64,000 bases of DNA from Microvirga zambiensis WSM3693 (GTDB taxonomy: Bacteria > Pseudomonadota > Alphaproteobacteria > Rhizobiales > Beijerinckiaceae). The translations under genes and the position numbers were made by a program. The notes beneath the pieces were generated by a model that was given only the letters and a program-made list of their open reading frames with translations, made no database searches and was not told the origin of the DNA. Location of the stretch: positions 1 to 64,000 of the forward strand of contig NZ_JAERQD010000019.1 in NCBI RefSeq assembly GCF_016735695.1, given 5' to 3'. Below, piece by piece: positions 58,879 through 64,000 of the stretch (within the stretch, counting starts at the first letter, position 1; every line of letters starts with the position of its first letter).

Positions 58879-60129
58879 TTGAACGACATGCTGTTGCTGT
58901 TGAGCCATGCGGATTGGCTGCTGCTTGCCTTCTCCGTCTTCGTGCTCGACATCCCGCGCTACACGATCTCGCTCGTCTCGCTGGTTCCGCTGAACTGGCC
59001 CCGGCGGCCTGCGATCCTGGAGGCAGAGGGCGGCGTCACCATCAGCGTGATCCTGCCGGCCTTCAACGGCGGCCCCGGCCTGATGCAGTCCATCGCCTCC
59101 CTGCACCGGCAGACGTTCAAGCCGTTCGAAATCATCGTGGTCGACGACGGTTCGACGGACGATACCCTGGCGCTGGCAAGGCAGGCCCAGGCCGCCGGCC
59201 TGATCGACATGGTCATCCACCACGGCACCCGCTGCGGGCGCAGCCCGGCGGTGAATGCGGGTGCCCGCTTCGCCCGCGGCGACCTGATCCTCGCCATGGA
59301 TCCAGACACGGTCTTTGCGCCCCATGCGCTGGCACGCCTCGCCGCCGTCTTCCACGATCCGCGCGTTGCCGCCGCATGCTGCAATCTCGGCGTCAGCAAC
59401 GAGGACGCCTCCTTCACCACGGCGCTGCAGGGGCTCGAATACCTGATGTCGATCAGCGCCGGAAAATCCTTCCTCAACGTTCTCGGGGCGGTCTCTTGCT
59501 GCTCGGGCGCGTGCTCGGTCTATCGCCGCGACATCTTCCTGGACCGGGGCGGGCTCGATCCCGGTCCGGGCGAGGATCTCGAGATGACGCTTCGCCTGCG
59601 CCGTCTCGGCTACCGGGTGCGGTTCGTGTCCGAGGCCTGGGCCGATACCCTCGTGCCCGACAATCCGGTGAGTCTCATCCGCCAGCGCCAGCGCTGGGAC
59701 CGGGACGCCTTGCGGATCCGGCTCATCGAGTATCGCGAGGTCGAGATCTTCAAGCCGGAGCGGCTGTCCGACAGCCTTCAGCGCCTCGACTTCATCGTCT
59801 TCGATCTCGTGCCGACGCTGTCGTTCCCGTTCTACCTCGTCTATTGCACGCTGATCTTCGGGCCGCAGACCCTGCTGTTCCTCGTGGCGGTCTATGCGCT
59901 CCTGCTCGGCATCGCCCTGTTCAACATTGCGCTCGCGAGCCTTCTGTTCGGCCGCTCGCCGACGCTGTTCGGCCTGTCGGTCGCCCTCGTCTTCCCGTTC
60001 TACCAGGGTATTGCCATGAAGCTCACGCGCTTCGTGGCCTATTCGTCCGAGATCCTGTTCTCCACTTCGCGCTCCGACGACTACGTTCCGCCTCGCGTCC
60101 GGCGTGTTCTGATGGGCCAGCGCACGTGA
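58879..60129 (+). CDS. Processive GT2 polysaccharide synthase-like glycosyltransferase
   Basis: This 416-residue membrane GT2 has one N-terminal and several C-terminal helices. Catalytic marks are VVDDGSTDD (about 88), DPD (141-143), GEDLEM (about 231) and RQRQRW (about 271), the QxxRW motif of processive synthases (cellulose, hyaluronan, alginate or mixed-linkage glucan type). It starts at TTG 58879 or ATG 58888. An HlyD-like adaptor is encoded 11 bp downstream, as in alginate and mixed-linkage-glucan systems. There is no PilZ domain here, so any c-di-GMP control would lie elsewhere. Confidence 0.85.
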   Translation: MNDMLLLLSHADWLLLAFSVFVLDIPRYTISLVSLVPLNWPRRPAILEAEGGVTISVILPAFNGGPGLMQSIASLHRQTFKPFEIIVVDDGSTDDTLALARQAQAAGLIDMVIHHGTRCGRSPAVNAGARFARGDLILAMDPDTVFAPHALARLAAVFHDPRVAAACCNLGVSNEDASFTTALQGLEYLMSISAGKSFLNVLGAVSCCSGACSVYRRDIFLDRGGLDPGPGEDLEMTLRLRRLGYRVRFVSEAWADTLVPDNPVSLIRQRQRWDRDALRIRLIEYREVEIFKPERLSDSLQRLDFIVFDLVPTLSFPFYLVYCTLIFGPQTLLFLVAVYALLLGIALFNIALASLLFGRSPTLFGLSVALVFPFYQGIAMKLTRFVAYSSEILFSTSRSDDYVPPRVRRVLMGQRT

Positions 60130-60140
60130 AAGGCCGTGCC

Positions 60141-61196
60141 ATGAACATCCAGCTTCGCCGCCTCGATCCCAACGTGCCCGATCCCGTCGAGAGCCGTCGC
60201 TCGGCCACCGGCCGCATGGTGCGCTTCATCTATGCGCTCGGCGTGATCGGCGTGCTCGGCTTCTTCGTGTTCCGGTTCAGCGCTCCGCTCGTTTTCCTGA
60301 GCGGACCCGGCATCGTCTCGGCCCCGCGCGAAGTCGTGTCCGTGCCCTACATCGTCCAGGTGCAGCGGGTCGACGTGGCGCCGGGCGCCAAGGTGCAGGC
60401 GGGCATGCCGGTGGCGCTCGTGCGCTCGCCGCAGGTGAGCGAAACGCTCGCGGATCTCACGCGCGCGCTTGCCGAAGTGACGACCCGGGAAGCGGAACTG
60501 CGGATCAAGGCGCGGCTTGCCCGCGACTCCCTCGACGCCGCGCGTTCGCGCCTGCGCATCGCCGACGATAATCAGCGCCGTCTCGAGTCGATGGCCAACC
60601 CGGACAGCGCCAGCGTCGCCTATCGCACCGAGGTCTATCGCGAACGGGCGCAGGCCGTGCAGAATGCCGTGGCGCTGGAGGCCGAGGCGGACGAAGCCTC
60701 GACGCAGGTCCTGCGCCTCGCGGAAACGCGTCAGCAGATCCAGAACCAGTTCGATCGCACCGAAAAGGATTTCGACGGTGGCCGCGTGGTCTCGCCGGTG
60801 AACGGCATCGTCGCCACCCATATCGCCCGGGCCGGTGAAACCGTCGTTGCCGGCTCATCGATCGCCGAGATCTTCCAGGACGGGAATGTCTATGTGGATT
60901 GGTACATCCCGGATTTCCGGCTCGTCGATCCGCAGCCCGGCTATCGGGTCGTCATCGGGATCGGCCGCAACCGCGTGCTCGGCACCATCGGCGAGATCCT
61001 GCCGATCTCCGACACGTTCGAGAGCCGCCGCAGCTCGCTCCTGCGCGATCCGCAGCGGGGTCAGGTCGCGCGCATCCGTCTCGATCCGGACGTACATCCC
61101 CCCGCACTCAATGCGACGGTGAACGTCTACATGTACTACACCGATATCGCGAGCCGCGTCGCGGAGAGCTTCGTGCACCTCTTCAATCTCGATTGA
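60141..61196 (+). CDS. HlyD/membrane-fusion-type adaptor protein
   Basis: This 351-residue protein has one membrane helix (about 27-47), a coiled-coil arm (about 100-190, rich in A, E and R) and lipoyl-like halves (VQRVDVAPGAKVQAGMPVALV and DGGRVVSPVNGIVATHIARAGE). The shape fits periplasmic membrane-fusion proteins. In operon with a GT2 synthase it most likely guides polymer across the periplasm, as proposed for Alg44- and BgsB-like partners. There is no outer-membrane partner in the window. Confidence 0.85.
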   Translation: MNIQLRRLDPNVPDPVESRRSATGRMVRFIYALGVIGVLGFFVFRFSAPLVFLSGPGIVSAPREVVSVPYIVQVQRVDVAPGAKVQAGMPVALVRSPQVSETLADLTRALAEVTTREAELRIKARLARDSLDAARSRLRIADDNQRRLESMANPDSASVAYRTEVYRERAQAVQNAVALEAEADEASTQVLRLAETRQQIQNQFDRTEKDFDGGRVVSPVNGIVATHIARAGETVVAGSSIAEIFQDGNVYVDWYIPDFRLVDPQPGYRVVIGIGRNRVLGTIGEILPISDTFESRRSSLLRDPQRGQVARIRLDPDVHPPALNATVNVYMYYTDIASRVAESFVHLFNLD

Positions 61197-61205
61197 GGCG
61201 TGAGG

Positions 61206-61466
61206 ATGCAGCCCGACCCTATCCGCATCGTCTGCCCGGCTTGTGGCAGTTCCGAGATCGAGACGGCGCCGATCGTCCATCACCTGATCTGCGCCTATGT
61301 GGGGCCTTCTTACGATTTCGAAACCACCGGCGGGCATCGCTGCCCGAAATGCCTGCGAGCCTTGCGCAATCATGACCGTGCGGCGGAGATCGTCGGTGAA
61401 AGCGCGCGCTGCCGGCTATGCGAAACCGAATTCATCGTGCCTCATGATCCCGCTCAAGACGCATGA
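61206..61466 (+). CDS. Small zinc-ribbon protein, TackOD1-like
   Basis: This 86-residue protein has three CxxC pairs (C10/C13, C46/C49, C69/C72), one extra cysteine (C29) and a central HHLICAYVGPSYDF. The arrangement H-x2-C-x-YVG-x-D-F followed by RCPKC and a final CxxC resembles the TackOD1 output domain. It starts at ATG 61206 (GTG 61200 is possible), 9 bp after the adaptor gene, so it belongs to the GT2 operon. The role is unknown; metal binding is likely. Confidence 0.65.
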   Translation: MQPDPIRIVCPACGSSEIETAPIVHHLICAYVGPSYDFETTGGHRCPKCLRALRNHDRAAEIVGESARCRLCETEFIVPHDPAQDA

Positions 61467-61488
61467 TTCGGATCTGCCAGTTCAAACG

Positions 61489-62028
61489 ATGTCTCCTCTC
61501 ACCTCAGCTACCGTTTCCGTCCCGATCGTCGAGACCGAGCGCCTCGTCCTGCGTGGCCATCGCGTCGACGATTATGCCGATTGCTTCAACCTTTGGACCG
61601 ATGAATCGGTCACGCGGTTCATAGGCGGCAGGCCGTCGACCCAGGAAGAAGTCTGGGCGCGCCTTCTGCGCTATGCGGGCCTCTGGGCCCTCCTAGGCTT
61701 CGGCTATTGGGTCGTGACCGAGAAACACAGCGGCCGCTTTCTCGGCGAGGTGGGCTTTGCCGATTTCAGGCGCGAGATCGAACCCTCCCTCGACGGAATG
61801 CCGGAGATGGGCTGGGTGCTGGCGCCCGACAGCCATGGCAGAGGCTATGCGACGGAAGCCGTGCGGGCGGCCATCGCCTGGGGCGAAAAACATTTCGACG
61901 GTAGGCAGATGGCCTGCATCATCGCGCCGGAGAACGAAGCCTCGCTCCGCGTGGCGGAGAAATGCGGCTTTCGCGAATTGCAGCACACCACCTACAAGGG
62001 CAACCCGACGATCATGTTCGTGCGGTAG
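61489..62028 (+). CDS. GNAT-family N-acetyltransferase (RimJ/RimL type)
   Basis: This 179-residue acetyltransferase has the RimJ/RimL-like start VETERLVLRGHRVDDY, the acetyl-CoA motif VLAPDSHGRGYATEAVRAAI and the late ENEASLRVAEKCGF. It starts at ATG 61489; a 64-residue extension upstream overlaps the zinc-ribbon gene and is rejected. The substrate (ribosomal protein, antibiotic or amino sugar) is unknown. The 3' end overlaps the convergent DUF2239 gene by 17 bp. Confidence 0.88.
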   Translation: MSPLTSATVSVPIVETERLVLRGHRVDDYADCFNLWTDESVTRFIGGRPSTQEEVWARLLRYAGLWALLGFGYWVVTEKHSGRFLGEVGFADFRREIEPSLDGMPEMGWVLAPDSHGRGYATEAVRAAIAWGEKHFDGRQMACIIAPENEASLRVAEKCGFRELQHTTYKGNPTIMFVR

Positions 62029-62629
62029 CTGTTGAAGGCTCCTCCGCGAAGGCGCTGTCGGCAAGCTTTTCGGCATGGGCGCGAAGGTCCCTCGGCCATA
62101 GGCCGATCAGAGCGGTGAACAGCGTCCTGTCTCCGGCGAAGAGCGCCCGCGCGGCTTCCTCGAAGCCGGCCTCGTTGCCGGCAAGAATCGACATGAACCG
62201 GTAGAGCACTTCCTGTGCCTGTCGCACGCGGTCTTTCGATTCGCTGCCGCGCCGTGCCTCCTCGACCAGCTTGCGCAGGGCGACCGATGCGCCGCCCGGC
62301 TGGGCGTTGAGCCATTCCCAGTGCCGCGGCAGCAGGGTCACCTCCCGCGCGACGACGCCGAGTTTCGGCCGGCCCGGTCCGCGCGGCTCCAGAGTCTCGA
62401 CGGGAGAGCCGGAGATTGTCCCCAGCCGCGCCAGCACATCCTCCGCCGTGCCGCGGAAATCCACCTCGACGACGCGGGATGTCTCGTCGTCGAGAATGAC
62501 GATCGGCGCGTCTTCGCCGCGTTCCAGCGCCGCCTTCGTCGCCTTGGCCACGGAAGCCAGGTCGCCGGAGGCAACCCGCCGGCTGCCGGCAAAAGCCGTA
62601 TATGAGTTCTGATCGTTAGTCATGGTCAT
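62012..62629 (-). CDS. DUF2239-family protein
   Basis: This 205-residue cytosolic protein matches DUF2239: SYTAFAGSRRVASGDLASVA at the start, then VILDDETSRVVEVDFRGT and RGPGRPKLGVVAREVTLLPRHWEWL. The GRPKLG..LLPRHWEWL stretch resembles a short DNA-contacting or HTH-linked region, but the function is unknown. It starts at ATG 62629 (62623 also possible). A clear promoter with a dual ACCCGGGT-type operator lies just upstream, so it is tightly regulated. It overlaps the GNAT gene by 17 bp. Confidence 0.9.
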   Translation of the reverse strand: MTMTNDQNSYTAFAGSRRVASGDLASVAKATKAALERGEDAPIVILDDETSRVVEVDFRGTAEDVLARLGTISGSPVETLEPRGPGRPKLGVVAREVTLLPRHWEWLNAQPGGASVALRKLVEEARRGSESKDRVRQAQEVLYRFMSILAGNEAGFEEAARALFAGDRTLFTALIGLWPRDLRAHAEKLADSAFAEEPSTATART

Positions 62630-62656
62630 GCCCCGCCGTGATCGAATGGTCGGCGT

Positions 62657-62697
62657 GTTTTACCCGGGTTAAATTAATCTGTCAATAATATCCGGGT
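62657..62697 (-). promoter_or_regulatory. DUF2239 promoter with paired ACCCGGGT-type operators
   Basis: On the minus strand -35 TTGACA (62685-62680) is followed by exactly 17 bp and -10 TAAAAC (62662-62657), about 25 bp before the ATG. The perfect palindrome ACCCGGGT (62662-62669) overlaps the -10 side. A near copy ATCCGGGT (62690-62697) sits 28 bp away, upstream of the -35. This layout suits repression by a dimeric (for example TetR-type) regulator. Confidence 0.6.
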
Positions 62698-62705
62698 AAA
62701 ACCGC

Positions 62706-63251
62706 TCAAGAATCCGCATCCTCGTCAGGCTCCGCATCGATCACGCCCCGCGCCACGTCGAAGCGGAAACCGGCCCGGGCCATGGCGGCAAGGTCCTTGT
62801 CGCGATAAGGGGCCCGCTCGCCGGGTCTGAACGGTCCGAGCTTGCGGCGGCGGGCGAAGGCGCGGGCGGCCTCCTGCTCATCGCCCTCTTCGCCTTCCAA
62901 GGCCGCGGCGATGGCGGCGCGATCGACGCCCTTGGCGGAAAGCTTCGCCTGGATCGCCCGCGCCGAACCGCCTCGGCGGCGCAGGGTGGCGACGCGGGCC
63001 TCGGCGTAACGCGTGTCGTCGATGAGGCCGCTGCGCAGGCATTTGGCCACCACCTCGTCGATCGCCTCGGAAAACTCGGCCGGGTCCTCGCCGCGCAGGC
63101 GGCAGCGCTTGTCGACCTTGCGGCGGAGCACGCGGCGGAGGTTCTCGGCCGAGGAGGAATAGCGCTCGAGATAGGCCAGCGCCGCCCGCTGCAGATAGGC
63201 CGGCGTCACCTTGCGCGGCGGCTTTCGGAGCGGTTTGCTCTCGTCGCTCAT
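62706..63251 (-). CDS. recX: RecX-family regulatory protein
   Basis: This 181-residue helical RecX-type protein starts at ATG 63251, overlapping the PAP2 stop by 4 bp (ATGA). Conserved stretches are AALAYLERYSSSAENLRRVL, LIDDTRYAEARVATLRRRGGSARAIQAKL and an acidic C terminus. RecX modulates RecA filament activity. It is not near recA here, which is common in alphaproteobacteria. It ends 76 bp from the DUF2239 start. Confidence 0.88.
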   Translation of the reverse strand: MSDESKPLRKPPRKVTPAYLQRAALAYLERYSSSAENLRRVLRRKVDKRCRLRGEDPAEFSEAIDEVVAKCLRSGLIDDTRYAEARVATLRRRGGSARAIQAKLSAKGVDRAAIAAALEGEEGDEQEAARAFARRRKLGPFRPGERAPYRDKDLAAMARAGFRFDVARGVIDAEPDEDADS

Positions 63252-64000
63252 TCCGGCTTCGCGTCGGTGGAAGGCGATATCTCGCCCGGCTTCTCCACCC
63301 GGCCGCGCCGCTGCAGCTGGAGCGCCACGAACCAGCACAAGGATGCCCAGGCCGCGCCGACGGCCCAGCCGGCCAGAACGTCGCTCGGCCAGTGCACGCC
63401 GAGATAGACCCGGCTCACGCCGACGAGGAGCGTCACGACGATGGCGAGCGTCATGATGAAGGCGCTGACGCGCCGGCTTTTCTCTACCCGGGCGAGCAGG
63501 GCGCCGAGGGTCAGATAGGTAATGGCCGACATCATGGCATGGCCGCTCGGAAAGCTCGCTGTGTAGATCCGGGTCGCATGAGGCACGAGATCGGGACGGG
63601 GGCGCTCGAAGCCCATCTTCAATCCCGTCGAGATCAATGTGCCTCCGACGATGGCGACGAGCACCAGGAGGGCGATTCCCTGCCTGCGGGTCATCATCAG
63701 GTAAAGCCAGGTGGCCAGGGTGATGAGCGTCAGGATCGCGTAGCCGCCGAGGCCCGTGATGTCCCGAGCCGATTCCTCCAGCCAGGACGGCCCAAGGGGA
63801 TTGGCCGGATTCTGCGGATCGCGCAGGGCGAGCAGAAGCTGGCTGTCGATGGCATGGGTCTCGCCCTCTCGCACCTCATCGGCGAGTTCAATGAACGCCC
63901 AGGCGAAGAAGCCGCAGGCGGAAAGCGACAGCAGCGGTCCGATTTCATTGAGCCGCAGGCGGAGCCACAGGCGCGTGGCGGGGGCGAGAAGCGAGTTCAT
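63248..64000 (-). CDS. PAP2-superfamily membrane phosphatase
   Basis: This 250-residue protein with about six membrane helices carries the three PAP2 motifs: KMGFERPRPDL, SFPSGHAMMSA and SRVYLGVHWPSD. It likely dephosphorylates lipid phosphates (undecaprenyl pyrophosphate or phosphatidic acid). The start codon ATG reads at the very edge of the window (64000), so a longer start beyond the window is possible. It is translationally coupled to recX. Confidence 0.9.
   Translation of the reverse strand: MNSLLAPATRLWLRLRLNEIGPLLSLSACGFFAWAFIELADEVREGETHAIDSQLLLALRDPQNPANPLGPSWLEESARDITGLGGYAILTLITLATWLYLMMTRRQGIALLVLVAIVGGTLISTGLKMGFERPRPDLVPHATRIYTASFPSGHAMMSAITYLTLGALLARVEKSRRVSAFIMTLAIVVTLLVGVSRVYLGVHWPSDVLAGWAVGAAWASLCWFVALQLQRRGRVEKPGEISPSTDAKPE

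Noticed and set aside
58914..60140. Long in-frame extension upstream of the HlyD-type adaptor
   Set aside because: It is a shifted frame over the GT2 gene, Arg/Pro-rich; the adaptor starts naturally at ATG 60141.

Overview
This is a GC-rich, densely coded chromosomal window from an alphaproteobacterium, most likely of the Rhizobiales (Hyphomicrobiales). Methylobacteriaceae relatives such as Microvirga are my best guess, but this is inference from gene content and repeats, not a verified assignment. Support comes from the block rnd-lptC-lptA-lptB-rpoN-hpf-ptsN, an EcfG-type general-stress sigma factor with a matching promoter, the RegB/RegA (ActS/ActR) redox pair, an HWE histidine kinase, MmcB, TolB-type adenylate cyclase and Irr-box-like iron-control sequences. 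I see no rRNA, tRNA, CRISPR array, transposase, integrase or phage gene. Layout: (1) 0.1-5.1 kb is a heme divergon. hmuTUV (uptake ABC) reads left; an IsdG-type heme monooxygenase, a HutX-like carrier and a HugZ-type heme oxygenase read right, with ICE/Irr-like boxes between them. (2) 5.1-9.6 kb holds an adenylate cyclase, a BrkB-type membrane protein, a small secreted peptide, an EcfG-like sigma factor and, beside it, a Tyr/Gly-rich secreted protein behind a perfect GGAAC-N17-CGTT promoter. (3) 9.8-15.8 kb carries RNase D, the LPS transport genes lptCAB, rpoN, hpf and ptsN, with a sigma-54-type site upstream of ptsN. (4) 15.9-23.5 kb holds a chemoreceptor, a SIMPL protein, a polyamine-binding protein, an aminotransferase and an iron-type ABC permease/ATPase pair without a binding protein. 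(5) 23.5-36.6 kb is a surface-polysaccharide and surface-protein region: nucleotide-sugar dehydratase/epimerases, a polyprenyl-phosphate sugar transferase, a 1397-residue RTX/cadherin-like protein, an MBL-fold hydrolase and an 848-residue ABC-like protein whose ATPase motifs are degenerate. (6) 36.8-47.5 kb holds a TPR protein, small conserved proteins, an HWE kinase, MmcB, RegB/RegA, a PHA depolymerase, a YgjP-type metallopeptidase and a Bcr/CflA exporter. (7) 47.8-52.9 kb holds a class A penicillin-binding protein and a DNA-repair pair: a UdgX-like glycosylase fused to a DUF4130-type domain, and a radical-SAM/HhH protein. (8) 53.1-64 kb holds small secreted HhH and PRC-barrel proteins, a TRAP transporter, OsmC, DUF1345, an exopolysaccharide-synthase-like GT2 plus HlyD-type adaptor plus zinc-ribbon trio, a GNAT enzyme, DUF2239, RecX and a PAP2 phosphatase. 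Many intergenic gaps are filled by at least six families of palindromic, REP/MITE-like repeats. Two copies about 45 kb apart share 62 bp with three differences, and one copy separates the two DNA-repair genes. The most unusual items are the degenerate ABC protein with repeated xNLLFG motifs, the UdgX-fusion/radical-SAM pair, the GT2-HlyD-zinc-ribbon operon, and several clear promoter/operator sites (EcfG at 9078, sigma-54 at 15278, a dual operator over the DUF2239 promoter at 62657).
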